64,000 nucleotides of DNA from Aeromicrobium chenweiae (GCF_003065605.1 NZ_CP026952.1:1860001-1924000), one strand, 5' to 3'; shown: positions 18,613-27,880, counted from the first letter of the stretch. Notes: generated by a model from the sequence alone, not told the origin. Translations and numbers: made by a program.

Positions 18613-18990
18613 CTACATCGAGTCGCCGATCCAGAGTCCGAGGGCGGCGAGGGCGACGCAGAGGACCAGCATCACGATGCCGCTGACGAACGCTTGGCCG
18701 TACCGGCGCTTCTCGATCAGCTGGACGGTCTCGTAGCTCGCGGTGCTGAAGGTCGTGTACCCGCCCAGCAGGCCCGTGCCGATGACGATGCTCGCGTTGC
18801 TGGACACCAGGTCCACGGTCGTGAGGCCCGTGAGGAACCCGAGCACGAACGAGCCGGACGCGTTGATGATCGTCGTCGTCCACTGGAAGCCGTGCGTGAT
18901 GCGGGCCCGCAGGTATGCGTCGACCGTGTAGCGCAGGGACGCGCCGACGCCGCCCATCACGGTCAGCAGGACGAAGTCCAGGGGACTCAT
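18613..18990 (-). CDS. crcB: Fluoride ion channel CrcB, second of a pair
   Basis: Four-helix fluoride exporter subunit (125 residues). The motifs VGASLRYTVDAYL near the N-terminus, NASGSFVLGFLTG (Asn before the Gly-rich turn) and LLGGYTTFSTASYE, with the Phe/Thr filter residues, define the Fluc/CrcB family. Its start at 18990 overlaps the stop of the upstream copy by four bases. Two paralogues are encoded together, as in other gram-positive bacteria where the two subunits form a heterodimeric channel. The 130 bp between this gene and the urea channel gene has no other feature that I can see. Confidence 0.92.
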   Translation of the reverse strand: MSPLDFVLLTVMGGVGASLRYTVDAYLRARITHGFQWTTTIINASGSFVLGFLTGLTTVDLVSSNASIVIGTGLLGGYTTFSTASYETVQLIEKRRYGQAFVSGIVMLVLCVALAALGLWIGDSM

Positions 18991-19406
18991 GACGTGCCTC
19001 GTGTCCCACGTCGCGCACCGTCGGACGGATTGCTCCTCGCCGCGACGACGATGCCCAGCCAGGTGGCGCAGGCACCGACCAGCACGGTGACCAGTGCGTA
19101 CGTGACCGCCGTCGCCACGCGGTCGTCGCGCAGCAGCACGGCGGCGTCCGTCGCCAGGGAGCTGTACGTGGTGAACCCCCCGCAGAAGCCCGTCCCGAGA
19201 AGCAGCTTGAGCTGCTTGGCCCGGGACCCGTCGAGCCGGGTCACCGCCTGGTACAGATAGCCCAGCAGGAACGCGCCGATGACGTTGATGATGACGATCG
19301 AGACGGGGACCTCGTCGAGCTCCGGGATCGCCAGAGAGAGGCCCTCACGACTGGCCGCGCCGACCGCGCCGCCGAGCGCGACGAGCCACAGGGGGCGTAT
19401 GTCCAT
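18987..19406 (-). CDS. crcB: Fluoride ion channel CrcB, first of a pair
   Basis: Partner of the downstream CrcB (139 residues), starting at ATG 19406. It shows GGAVGAASREGLSL, INVIGAFLLGYLYQ and GFCGGFTTYSSLATDA. In this copy the usual Arg-Tyr pair of the first motif is Arg-Glu, as seen in one partner of heterodimeric channels. I found no convincing fluoride riboswitch in the 170 bp upstream, so its regulation is unclear. Confidence 0.9.
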   Translation of the reverse strand: MDIRPLWLVALGGAVGAASREGLSLAIPELDEVPVSIVIINVIGAFLLGYLYQAVTRLDGSRAKQLKLLLGTGFCGGFTTYSSLATDAAVLLRDDRVATAVTYALVTVLVGACATWLGIVVAARSNPSDGARRGTRGTS

Positions 19407-19441
19407 GCACCGACGCTAACCGCGCCCGGACAGGGCGTCTG

Positions 19442-19547
19442 GGGCCAAAGGGCCCGCCGCATCGGCCCCCGAGGGGCGCTTAGGGCACATGGTCCCTCGG
19501 CACGGGGTCGCTGTCCCGTGGTCGTCCGGAGGGACGGGAAATACGTT
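19442..19547 (+). promoter_or_regulatory. Two DevR-type palindromes and candidate -10 element before sqdB
   Basis: GGGCCAAAGGGCCC (19442-19455) and GGGCACATGGTCCC (19483-19496) are 14-bp palindromes of the type seen at the dormancy-gene promoters; their centres are 41 bp apart, four helical turns. TACGTT at 19542-19547 could be the -10 box of sqdB, which would place the nearer palindrome at about -64. The boxes are weaker than those in the devRS region. They lie in the divergent crcB/sqdB region, so either operon could be the target. Confidence 0.45.
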
Positions 19548-19576
19548 CGGTGTTCGAGTCGACCTGGGGAGAGCTC

Positions 19577-20767
19577 ATGAAGGTTGTAGTGCTTGGCGGA
19601 GACGGATTCTGCGGGTGGCCCAGCGCCGTCCACCTCTCACGCGCGGGCCATGACGTGACGATCGTCGACAATCTCGTGCGCCGTCGCATGGACGACGAGC
19701 TCGGGGTCCAGTCGCTCACCCCGATCACGACGCTCACCGAGCGCCTGGCGTGCTGGCGCGAGCAGACCGGGCTGACGATCGGGTTCGAGGAGCTCGACGT
19801 GGCCCACGAATACGACCGGCTCCTCGCGGTCCTGGGCGGGGTGCGCCCCGACGCGATCGTGCACTTCGCCGAGCAGCGCTCCGCGCCGTACTCGATGAAG
19901 GACAGCGCCCACAAGCGCTACACGATCGACAACAACGTCAACGGCACCCACAACGTGCTCGCCGCCCTGGTCGAGGCGCATCTCGACGCGCACCTCGTGC
20001 ACCTCGGCACGACCGGCGTGTACGGGTACGAGACCACCCCGGTGGACCTGCCCGAGGGGTATCTCGAGGTCAGCTACCCGGATCGCTCGGGCGGGACGGT
20101 CACCCGCGAGATCCTCTACCCGAGCCGCCCCGGCAGCATCTACCACACCACGAAGTCGCTGGACCAGCTCCTCTTCCAGTTCTACGCCGAGTACGACGAC
20201 GTCCGGATCACCGATCTGCACCAGGGCATCGTGTGGGGGACCCAGACCGATGACACCCGTCTCGACGACCGGCTCATCAACCGGTTCGACTACGACGGCG
20301 ACTTCGGCACCGTGCTCAACCGCTTCCTCATGCAGGCGGCGATCGGCTACCCGTTGACGGTGCACGGCACGGGCGGCCAGACCCGCGCGTTCATCAACAT
20401 CCAGGACACGGTCCGCTGCGTCCGCATGGCCGTCGAGTCCGGCGACCAGGTCAGGGGACGTCCGCGCATCATGAACCAGCTGGCCGAGACGCTGCGGGTC
20501 CTGGACCTGGCCCACCTCATCGAGCAGAAGCTGGGCGCGACCATCCAGTACGTCTCGAACCCGCGCACCGAGGCGGCCGAGAACGACCTGCTGATGCGCA
20601 ACGACCACCTGCGCGCCCTCGGCTTCGACCCGATCCTCGTCGAGGAAGGGCTGATGACCGAGTCGGTCGAGATCGCGACCCGGTACGCCGACCGCTGCGA
20701 CCGCTCGAAGATCCTGGCCCAGTCGTACTGGAACGACAAACGGCGTGACGCCGCCCGGGACGTGTGA
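19577..20767 (+). CDS. sqdB: UDP-sulfoquinovose synthase
   Basis: Converts UDP-glucose and sulfite to UDP-sulfoquinovose with bound NAD+. The 396 residues match SqdB/SQD1 throughout: GGDGFCGWPSAVHLSRAGHDV with the Rossmann glycines, VDNLVRRRMDDE, HFAEQRSAPYSMKD, LGTTGVYG with Thr145/146, and the YHTTKSLD catalytic Tyr189/Lys193. LNRFLMQAAIGYPLTVHGTGGQTRAFINIQDTV in the C-terminal part is diagnostic. ATG 19577 has GGGGAGAG upstream. It overlaps the next gene (TGATG), so the sulfonated sugar should be used by those products rather than by a SqdX-type lipid glycosyltransferase, which is absent. Confidence 0.9.
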   Translation: MKVVVLGGDGFCGWPSAVHLSRAGHDVTIVDNLVRRRMDDELGVQSLTPITTLTERLACWREQTGLTIGFEELDVAHEYDRLLAVLGGVRPDAIVHFAEQRSAPYSMKDSAHKRYTIDNNVNGTHNVLAALVEAHLDAHLVHLGTTGVYGYETTPVDLPEGYLEVSYPDRSGGTVTREILYPSRPGSIYHTTKSLDQLLFQFYAEYDDVRITDLHQGIVWGTQTDDTRLDDRLINRFDYDGDFGTVLNRFLMQAAIGYPLTVHGTGGQTRAFINIQDTVRCVRMAVESGDQVRGRPRIMNQLAETLRVLDLAHLIEQKLGATIQYVSNPRTEAAENDLLMRNDHLRALGFDPILVEEGLMTESVEIATRYADRCDRSKILAQSYWNDKRRDAARDV

Positions 20768-22572
20768 TGGATCGCTCCTGGGTGCCGAAGGGCGCCCTGG
20801 CGCTGCTCGGCGTGGCGGTGCTCCTCGTCGCGGCGTTCGCGATCGCCAACCCGTCCTGGTTCGGCAGCGACGACGACAAGCGTGCCGCGGACCGGGCGTT
20901 CGACAAGACCCTGCGCGACATCGGCTCCACGGACGGGCTCCGCCTCAGTGACGACAACGCGACCACCCAGACCTTCACGGTCCCGGTGCCGATCGACTCC
21001 CGCGTGGAGAGGCCCGTGCTGGCCCTCCGCGGACGCACCGAGGTCGCGGAGTCGAGCACGATCTTCCTGCGGGCGCTGGTCAACGGGGAGTCGGTGTACG
21101 TCAAGGAGCTGCCCCAGGGCGAGCACAAGCTGGACGTCGACATCGGCCTGCCGGAGTCCACGGTGGAGGACGGTGAGGTGAAGGTGCAGGTGCGGACGAC
21201 CGGCAGCCTCGACCAGCGGCGGTGCAACCTGACGACCGAGCTCGGGGCGCTGGTCGTGCTGGACGCGCGCACGCGCATCAAGGGGGAGCTGGACGAGCGG
21301 ACGCACACCGTGCGTGACGCGGTCGCCGAGCTCGACCACCACGTGACGGTGGTGCTGCCGACCGAGGCGAAGAGCACGGCTTGGTTCGAGACGGCCGCGC
21401 GGCTGTCAGCGTTCCTCACCCAGCAGGGGCACGAGGTCTCGTACACCGAGGACCTGCCGGACGAGGACGACGGTGGGACGCCGGTGCTGGTGGGTCCCGC
21501 CGATGCGCTGGACGATCTCGGCTGGAACGCCACCGGCGACAAGGGGTCGATACGCGTCGGTGAGCGTGGTGACCAGACCCTGCTCGGCGTGGTCGATCCC
21601 AGCCCCGACGTCGTGCCGGCCTTCCTCACGACCTCGGCGGTCACGACCGCCGACACGGGCTCGAGCGCCCCCAGGAGCGAGCAGCTCGAGCGGGCCACCG
21701 GCGACCAGGTCACGCTCGAGGCCCTCGGTGCCGACACCTCCGTGCAGCAGATCATCGACCGTCGCAGCTGGCGCGTGCCCTACGCGCTGAGCGACCTGCC
21801 GGGCGGGGGGGTGCCCACCTCGGTCAGGCTGCGGATGCTCGTGCCGCCCACCACCGAGGACGCCCGCTGGCTGGTCCAGGTCCGGCTCAACGACGAGCTG
21901 GTCGACAGCCTGCTGCTTCCCGACGTGGGACGCCAGACGGTCGTGGCGAAGATCCCCGGCGGACGCGAGCTGGTGCGCAACGAGCTGGTGGTCACCCTCG
22001 TCCGCGACCGGGACGTCGGCGGCTGCAACGTGCGCCAGACGCCGTACGACGTCCAGCTGCTCCCGGAGTCCGCACTCACGATCGGCACCGACGGCGCCGG
22101 CTTCACGGCGGTGCCCCGCGCCTTCGCGGCCGGGTTCGACGTCCTCGTGCCGTCGTCCAGCCTCAAGGACCCGACCACCGCGCTCGCCCAGCTGGTCCCG
22201 ACCCTCGCGGAGTTCGACGGCTGGCGGCAGCAGCCCACCTACCGGTGGGACGGCACCCCCGGCGACCGCGCCTACTTCGCGCTGGGGTCGCCACCGACCG
22301 GTGTCACCGCGCCGGTCACCGTCCGTGACGGGCGGCTCAGCGCCAAGGGTTTCGACCTCTCGGCGTTCAAGGACGGACTGGTCGTCCAGTGCGTGACGTC
22401 CGGCCGGACGCAGGGGCTGGTCGTCACGCCGGTGGGCAGACCCGGTGACGTCGTCCCCGACTACGGGCGTGAGTCGGCCCGCCTGGTCACCGCCGGGGGC
22501 GGCGGCTTCGTGGTCAGCGGAGCGGGACGGGTGGTGAGCGCTCCCGCGGTGCGTGCCGAGGGCACGGAGTGA
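20767..22572 (+). CDS. BcsB-like exported polysaccharide-synthase partner
   Basis: A 601-residue protein from ATG 20767, whose A is the last base of the sqdB stop. Residues 9-29 form an uncleaved signal-anchor helix; the rest should lie outside the membrane. Two similar beta-rich halves are visible (around DQRRCNLTTELGALVVLD and ARWLVQVRLNDELVDSLLLPD), with a conserved Cys pair pattern, resembling the jelly-roll repeats of BcsB, the outer partner of cellulose synthase. There is no C-terminal helix as in proteobacterial BcsB. Its position between sqdB and a GT2 synthase makes a role in guiding a growing glycan across the wall likely. The family call is moderate. Confidence 0.6.
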   Translation: MDRSWVPKGALALLGVAVLLVAAFAIANPSWFGSDDDKRAADRAFDKTLRDIGSTDGLRLSDDNATTQTFTVPVPIDSRVERPVLALRGRTEVAESSTIFLRALVNGESVYVKELPQGEHKLDVDIGLPESTVEDGEVKVQVRTTGSLDQRRCNLTTELGALVVLDARTRIKGELDERTHTVRDAVAELDHHVTVVLPTEAKSTAWFETAARLSAFLTQQGHEVSYTEDLPDEDDGGTPVLVGPADALDDLGWNATGDKGSIRVGERGDQTLLGVVDPSPDVVPAFLTTSAVTTADTGSSAPRSEQLERATGDQVTLEALGADTSVQQIIDRRSWRVPYALSDLPGGGVPTSVRLRMLVPPTTEDARWLVQVRLNDELVDSLLLPDVGRQTVVAKIPGGRELVRNELVVTLVRDRDVGGCNVRQTPYDVQLLPESALTIGTDGAGFTAVPRAFAAGFDVLVPSSSLKDPTTALAQLVPTLAEFDGWRQQPTYRWDGTPGDRAYFALGSPPTGVTAPVTVRDGRLSAKGFDLSAFKDGLVVQCVTSGRTQGLVVTPVGRPGDVVPDYGRESARLVTAGGGGFVVSGAGRVVSAPAVRAEGTE

Positions 22573-24440
22573 ACGCTCGTGGTGCTGCGCGTCGCGCGTC
22601 GGAGCCCCAACGGACCGACGCCCCGGACGTGCCGCAGGCGGTGCGCAACCACTACCGGTCCGTCGACAGCGCGCCCGTCGAGTTCTCCCTGGACCGGCCG
22701 GCCAGCGTGGTCAACGGCTTCTTCGTCTCGTTCGTCGCGCTGGGTCTGCTGGTCCTGCTGGCCGTGACCCTCCTCGCCCGGGAGGGCCCGCTCGGCGACC
22801 ACCGGGACGTCGTCGTCTTCGGCGCCTCCGGGGACGAGACGTTGATCCCGGTCCGGCTGTTCCTCGTCGTCTTCTTCGTGGTGTTCAGCCTCCACCTGGG
22901 CACGAACGCCTGGCGGCGCGCGTTGGTGCTCGCGGAACTGTGCGCAGGACTGATCGTGATCTCGCTGGCCGTCGACACGGTGGCGCTGCTGATCCGCCGG
23001 CTCTGGTCGGTGGACGTCCCGACGGTCGACCAGCAGGCCGTGTCGGCCGTGCTCGCCCTGGCACTGTTCCCCGTGGTGATCCTGCGCAATGCGCAGCTTC
23101 CTGACCCGGTCACGACCCCGGCGACGGGTGTCACCAGCGTGAGCGCCTGGCTGCGGTTCCTCGCGCCGATGGTCGCCGCGATCGTCCTCGCCCGGGTCAT
23201 CGCGACGCAGGCCGAGCCGGTCGTCACCTGGCTGCGTGACGTCGCCCTCCTCGGAGGCGTGGGTCCGGGCGTGTTCCTGGTCCAACAGCTGTTCGTCCTC
23301 CTCGCCGGCGCGATCGGAGTCGTCCGGATCGGGATGTCCCGGCGGTCCGTGTTCGCGCCACCGGTGGCCGTCATCGTTCCGGCGCACAACGAGGCGCACG
23401 GCATCGCGCGGACGATCGCCGCGCTCGACCGCGCGGCCGGGGCGTACCGCGGGTCGGTACGCCTGTACGTCGTGGAGAACGTCTCGAGCGACGACACCGC
23501 GGCTGTCGCGCAGAACGCCATCGACGCCAGCGGGAACCTCGGCGGCACGCTGCTGTCGTGCCGCACGCCCGGCAAGGCGCCGGCACTGAACTACGGGCTG
23601 GGGCACGTCGAGGAGCCGTTCGTGGTCCGCATCGACGCGGACGCCGTGATCGGCGAGAACTGCCTGAGGGACACGATGCGTCACTTCGCGGACGACCGGG
23701 TCGGAGCCGTCGGCGGGATGCCGCTGCCCGCGCACACCGGCACCTTCATCGACCGCGTGCGGTACGTCGAGGTGCTGGTGCGGCACGGCTTCCACCAGGT
23801 CTCGCGGACGGGCTACGACGGGATCGTCGGCGTGCCGGGCATGTTCACGGCCATCCGGCGCAGCGCCCTGGTCCAGGCCGGCCCGATCGCGCAGGGCATC
23901 AACGGAGAGGACACCGACATCTGCATGCGGCTGAGCTCACTGGGCTATCGGTGCCTGGTCGACCCCGCGGCGCAGTACCGCACCGAGACCCCGGACAGCT
24001 GGGCCCAGCTGCGGGAGCAGCGGCTCCGTTGGTTCCGCAGCACCTACCACGTGGCGGCCCGCCAACGGCACGTCCTGCTGCATGGCGTCTCGATGGCCAG
24101 CGCCGTCGTCCTCCCGCTCGGGCTGGTCAACTCCGCACGCCGCGCGATGCTGGCGCCGGTGCTCGTCTTCGCGCTCCTGGTCCTGGGGGTGTTCTCCCCG
24201 ACGTTCCACGGTCTGCACTGGCAGCCGGTGCTGGCGGTGGTGATCGGCCTTCCCGCCCTGGTCGCGATCGTGGTGAGCTTCCTGCTGCGCCGACCGCGGG
24301 CAGTGCTGTACGTCCCGGAGTACCTGGCGTTCCGGTTGGTCCGCAGCTACTTCACGTTGGAGGCCCTGCTGAGCCTGCGGTTCCTGCCCCTGGACCCGCC
24401 GTGGCGGTCACGTCCGGCGGAACGGGCCGCCGACCGCTGA
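22569..24440 (+). CDS. Processive membrane glycosyltransferase (GT2)
   Basis: A 623-residue synthase starting at GTG 22569 (overlap with the BcsB-like stop). About six N-terminal helices (residues 45-255) precede a GT2 domain with VIVPAHNEAHGI, the DAD motif RIDADAV near residue 356, GEDTD near 446, and QRLRW near 483 in the QxxRW position; these are the motifs of cellulose, hyaluronan and related processive synthases. Further helices lie at 505-600. It is the catalytic partner of the BcsB-like protein. The donor could be UDP-sulfoquinovose made by SqdB or an ordinary UDP-sugar, with SqdB supplying one of the units; sequence alone does not decide. Confidence 0.85.
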   Translation: MNARGAARRASEPQRTDAPDVPQAVRNHYRSVDSAPVEFSLDRPASVVNGFFVSFVALGLLVLLAVTLLAREGPLGDHRDVVVFGASGDETLIPVRLFLVVFFVVFSLHLGTNAWRRALVLAELCAGLIVISLAVDTVALLIRRLWSVDVPTVDQQAVSAVLALALFPVVILRNAQLPDPVTTPATGVTSVSAWLRFLAPMVAAIVLARVIATQAEPVVTWLRDVALLGGVGPGVFLVQQLFVLLAGAIGVVRIGMSRRSVFAPPVAVIVPAHNEAHGIARTIAALDRAAGAYRGSVRLYVVENVSSDDTAAVAQNAIDASGNLGGTLLSCRTPGKAPALNYGLGHVEEPFVVRIDADAVIGENCLRDTMRHFADDRVGAVGGMPLPAHTGTFIDRVRYVEVLVRHGFHQVSRTGYDGIVGVPGMFTAIRRSALVQAGPIAQGINGEDTDICMRLSSLGYRCLVDPAAQYRTETPDSWAQLREQRLRWFRSTYHVAARQRHVLLHGVSMASAVVLPLGLVNSARRAMLAPVLVFALLVLGVFSPTFHGLHWQPVLAVVIGLPALVAIVVSFLLRRPRAVLYVPEYLAFRLVRSYFTLEALLSLRFLPLDPPWRSRPAERAADR

Positions 24441-24459
24441 GCCCGTCGGCCCGCGCAGC

Positions 24460-24491
24460 GAGGTCCCCGCCCCTCTCGGAGCGGGGACCTC
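24460..24491. terminator. Bidirectional stem between the glycan operon and arcC
   Basis: GAGGTCCCCGC (24460-24470) and GCGGGGACCTC (24481-24491) form a perfect 11-bp stem with a 10-nt loop between convergent genes that end at 24440 and 24505. No T-run follows on either side, so termination would rely on the stem or on Rho. Confidence 0.6.
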
Positions 24492-24504
24492 GGCGAGCGG
24501 TGCC

Positions 24505-25494
24505 TCAGCTGGCCAGTCCTCCCTGGGAGGCCGACACCGTGGAGTGCGACTTCGTGGCGCGGAGCAGGGCGGGGTCGTACGTGCCCGACGGCGTCACGAT
24601 GGTGCCCGACTCGCCCGCGAGGATCTGGACGGTGTGGTCCAGCGCCCCGATGGCCGCCGCGCCGCCGGTCAGCTCCACGAAGCGGCACACCGCCTCGACC
24701 TTGGGACCCATGGAGCCGGCCGGGAAGTTCAGCGCCCGGAGACTTCCGGGGGTCGCCCGCAGGATCGCCTCCTCGGTGGGCTCGCCGTAGTCCTTCAGGA
24801 CGTTCGGGACGTCGGTCGCCACGATCAGGAAGTCGGCGTCCAGCGCCTCGGCGAGGACCGAGCTCGTCAGGTCCTTGTCGAGCACCGCCTCCACCCCGCG
24901 CAGACGCCCGTCGTCGTCGCGGATGACCGGCACGCCGCCGCCGCCCGCGCACACGACCACGGCGTCGCTCTCCAGCAGCAGCCGGATGAGCCGGGTCTCC
25001 ACGACCCGCTGCGGCCTCGGGGACCCGACGACACGACGCCAGCCCGTGGAGCCGTCGGGCTTGACCACCCAGCCGCGCTCGGCAGCGACGGCCTTCGCCT
25101 TCTCCTCGGTGTACATCTCGCCGACGAACTTGGTCGGGTTGTCGAACGCGGGGTCGCCGGCCTCGACGAGGGTCTGGTTGATCACCGCCGCGACCTGACG
25201 ACCCGGCAGCTCGTTCTGCATCGCCTGCAGCAGCCAGTAGCCGATCATTCCCTGGGTCTGTGCGCCCAGGACGTCGAACGGGTACGGCGACGTCAGGTTC
25301 GGGTCGGACGCCGACTGCAGCGCCAGGACGCCGACCTGCGGCCCGTTGCCGTGCGTCACGATCAGCTCGTGCTGGGCGCTCAACGGGGCGAGTGCCGCGA
25401 CCGCGCGCCGCACGTTCTCCTGCTGGATCGCCGCGTCGGGCTTCTGCCCCCGCTGCAGCAGGGCGTTGCCCCCCAGGGCGACCATGATCCGCAT
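24505..25494 (-). CDS. arcC: Carbamate kinase
   Basis: Last enzyme of the arginine deiminase pathway: carbamoyl phosphate plus ADP gives ATP, CO2 and ammonia. The 329-residue protein starts at ATG 25494, one base after the arcB stop. MVALGGNALL, HGNGPQVG, INQTLVEAGDPAF, VVCAGGGGVPVI, DKDLTSSVLAEALDADFLIVATDV and FPAGSMGPKVEAVCRFVE are all characteristic. It is the energy-yielding step; together with arcA and arcB it lets the cell make ATP from arginine without respiration. Confidence 0.95.
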   Translation of the reverse strand: MRIMVALGGNALLQRGQKPDAAIQQENVRRAVAALAPLSAQHELIVTHGNGPQVGVLALQSASDPNLTSPYPFDVLGAQTQGMIGYWLLQAMQNELPGRQVAAVINQTLVEAGDPAFDNPTKFVGEMYTEEKAKAVAAERGWVVKPDGSTGWRRVVGSPRPQRVVETRLIRLLLESDAVVVCAGGGGVPVIRDDDGRLRGVEAVLDKDLTSSVLAEALDADFLIVATDVPNVLKDYGEPTEEAILRATPGSLRALNFPAGSMGPKVEAVCRFVELTGGAAAIGALDHTVQILAGESGTIVTPSGTYDPALLRATKSHSTVSASQGGLAS

Positions 25495-25495
25495 C

Positions 25496-26497
25496 TCAGG
25501 CCCCCAGCGTCGCGACGAGGACGGCCTTGATGGTGTGCATGCGGTTCTCGGCCTGGTCGAACACGATCGACGCAGACGACTCGAACACCTCGTCCGTGAC
25601 CTCCAGCGCATCCATGCCGGTCTTCTGGAACAGCGTCTCGCCGACCTTGGTGTTCCGGTCGTGGAAGGCCGGCAGGCAGTGCATGAACTTGACGTTGGGA
25701 TTGCCCGTGGCCTTCATCGCGGCCGCGTTCACCTGGTAGTCCTTGAGCAGCTTGATGCGCGGCTCCCACGCCTCGACCGGCTCGCCCATCGACACCCAGA
25801 CATCGGTGTAGAGGAAGTCGGCGCCGGCCACACCCTCGCTCACGTCCGCGGTGTGCAGGATCCGGGCACCCGTCTCGGCGGCGATCGCCTTGGCCTTGTC
25901 GATGATCTCGGAGTGGTTCCACAGCTCCTCGGGCCCCACGATGCGCACGTCCATGCCCATCATCGCCCCGGTCACCAGCAGCGAGTTCGCCATGTTGTTG
26001 CGCGCGTCCCCGAGGTACGCGAACGCGATCTCCGCGTCGTGCTTGGGGGAGTGCTCGCGCATCGTGAGCATGTCGCACAGCATCTGCGTGGGGTGCCAGT
26101 CGTCCGTCAGCCCGTTCCACACCGGGACGCCGGAGTACTCCGCGAGCGTCTCGACGTTGGCCTGCGCCGCGCCGCGGTACTCGATACCGTCGAACATGCG
26201 GCCCAGCACGCGGGCGGTGTCCGCCATCGACTCCTTGTGCCCGATCTGCGAGCCCTGCGGGTCGAGGTAGGTCACCCGGGCGCCCTGGTCGAACGCCGCG
26301 ACCTCGAACGAGCACCGGGTGCGCGTCGAGGTCTTCTCGAAGATCAGCGCGATGTTCTTGCCGGTCAGCCGGGGCTGCTCGGAGCCGGCGTACTTGGCCA
26401 GCTTGAGCTCCGCGGCCAGGTCGATCATGAACTTCCATTCCTTGGGAGTGAAGTCGATCTCCTTGAGGAAGCTCCGGTTGCGCAGGTTGAACGCCAT
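25496..26497 (-). CDS. arcB: Ornithine carbamoyltransferase, catabolic
   Basis: Phosphorolyses citrulline to ornithine and carbamoyl phosphate. Protein of 333 residues with [21 protein letters not shown] (carbamoyl-phosphate loop STRTR), [26 protein letters not shown] and [10 protein letters not shown] (Cys-Leu-Pro). Length and location between arcA and arcC support the catabolic rather than anabolic enzyme; the biosynthetic ArgF would normally lie with arg genes. Four bases separate it from arcA. Confidence 0.93.
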   Translation of the reverse strand: MAFNLRNRSFLKEIDFTPKEWKFMIDLAAELKLAKYAGSEQPRLTGKNIALIFEKTSTRTRCSFEVAAFDQGARVTYLDPQGSQIGHKESMADTARVLGRMFDGIEYRGAAQANVETLAEYSGVPVWNGLTDDWHPTQMLCDMLTMREHSPKHDAEIAFAYLGDARNNMANSLLVTGAMMGMDVRIVGPEELWNHSEIIDKAKAIAAETGARILHTADVSEGVAGADFLYTDVWVSMGEPVEAWEPRIKLLKDYQVNAAAMKATGNPNVKFMHCLPAFHDRNTKVGETLFQKTGMDALEVTDEVFESSASIVFDQAENRMHTIKAVLVATLGA

Positions 26498-26500
26498 GGT

Positions 26501-27733
26501 TCAGATCCCTTCACGTTCGATGGGGCAGGACATGCAGCGCGGACCTCCACGGCCGCGTCCCAGCTCGTTGCCCTGGATGGTCACGACCTCGATGCCCTTC
26601 TTGCGCAGATACGTGTTGGTGGTGACGTTGCGCTCGTAGGCGACCACGACGCCGGGGGACAGGGCCAACGCGTTGCAGCCGTCGTCCCACTGCTCGCGCT
26701 CGGCCGCGTGCACGTCCTGGACCGCGGTGAGCACCCGGATGGAGTCCAGGCCCAGCGCCGACGCGATCGCGTCGTGCATCTCGTCCGGTGCGTGGGCGGT
26801 GACCCGGAGGCCGGCCTCGCTGTCGTCGGGCTCCACGGTGTACGACGGCAGCATCCCCATCCCGACGTACTTCGTGAAGGTGTGGTCGTCGACCATCGTC
26901 ATGACGGTGTCGAGGTGCATGAAGGCACGCTGCTGCGGCATCGAGATGGCCACGACCTTGGTTGCGCTGCCTGCCTTGAACAACCGGCGCGCCAGGCGCT
27001 CGACACCTTGTGGCGTCGTGCGCTCGCTCATGCCGATCAGGACGACGCCGCGTCCCAGGACCAGGATGTCGCCGCCCTCGGTCGTGGCATCGGCCGCCGT
27101 GCCGTCCGCCCAGACGTCGAACTTGGAGTCCGTGAACATCGGGTGCCAGCGGTAGATGGCCTGGTAGTGGACCGTCTCGCGGGCACGGGCCCGCTTGCGC
27201 ATCGTGTTGATCGACACGCCCCCGTAGATCCATGCCGAGGTGTCCCGGGTGAACAGGTGGTTGGGCAGGGGCGGCAGCAGCAGGTCGTCCAGGCCGAGAA
27301 CTTGCAGGACCAGCGACGAGGGCTCCTCGGTCAGCTCCAGCAGCTCGCGCTTGGTCATCCCGCCGATCAGGTGCGTGACGAGGGTGGCGTCGTCGAGCCG
27401 GTCGAACACCGGCATGAGCGCGCCGACGGCGAGCGGACCGTAGACCCGCTCGTCGAGCGTCTGCTCCAGCACGAACTTGCGCGCCTCCGGCATGGCGATC
27501 GTCTCGCGGAGCAGCTGGTCGAGCAGGTGCACCTTCACCCCTGCGTCGCGCAGCGTGTCCGCGAACGCGTCGTGCTCCTGCTTGGCCTTCTTGACCCACA
27601 GGACGTCGTCGAACAGGTACTCGTCGTGATTGCTGGGGGTGAGCCGTTTCAGCTCCAGGTTGGGGCGGTGCAGGATCACTTGCTTCAGCAGTCCGACTTC
27701 AGAGTCCACGTGCAGGTCCATGTCTATTCCCAT
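26501..27733 (-). CDS. arcA: Arginine deiminase
   Basis: Hydrolyses arginine to citrulline and ammonia. The protein is 410 residues from ATG 27733; a second in-frame ATG at 27721 is also possible. It carries [47 protein letters not shown] with the catalytic His, and the catalytic Cys400 in GPRCMSCP. All catalytic residues can be placed. The gene is divergent from a YfcC-type carrier across a 147-bp region that contains a DevR-type box, so the pathway is probably induced in low oxygen. Confidence 0.95.
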   Translation of the reverse strand: MGIDMDLHVDSEVGLLKQVILHRPNLELKRLTPSNHDEYLFDDVLWVKKAKQEHDAFADTLRDAGVKVHLLDQLLRETIAMPEARKFVLEQTLDERVYGPLAVGALMPVFDRLDDATLVTHLIGGMTKRELLELTEEPSSLVLQVLGLDDLLLPPLPNHLFTRDTSAWIYGGVSINTMRKRARARETVHYQAIYRWHPMFTDSKFDVWADGTAADATTEGGDILVLGRGVVLIGMSERTTPQGVERLARRLFKAGSATKVVAISMPQQRAFMHLDTVMTMVDDHTFTKYVGMGMLPSYTVEPDDSEAGLRVTAHAPDEMHDAIASALGLDSIRVLTAVQDVHAAEREQWDDGCNALALSPGVVVAYERNVTTNTYLRKKGIEVVTIQGNELGRGRGGPRCMSCPIEREGI

Positions 27734-27774
27734 CTCGTTTCCGCCAGCCTCGCGGCCGCGCGAGGGGGATGCGA

Positions 27775-27788
27775 GGGCCGAAGGTCCT
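27775..27788. promoter_or_regulatory. DevR-type box between arcA and the YfcC carrier
   Basis: GGGCCGAAGGTCCT is, on the other strand, AGGACCTTCGGCCC, one base from the strongest copy near devS (GGGACCTTCGGCCC). It is centred 48 bp upstream of the arcA start and 99 bp upstream of the carrier start, so it could activate either direction. The remaining intergenic sequence (27734-27880) contains no other clear element. Confidence 0.55.
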
Positions 27789-27880
27789 TGGGGGAGAGGC
27801 GCAAAGCCTCGTGTCTCAGGCTGTCTCCGCTGCTTGCCTGAACGGCAGCCGACCATCGGCGCACGAGAGAGGACCGCACC

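Noticed and set aside
19407-19576. Fluoride riboswitch upstream of the crcB genes
   Set aside because: I could not see the conserved pseudoknot segments on the minus strand; a covariance search is needed.
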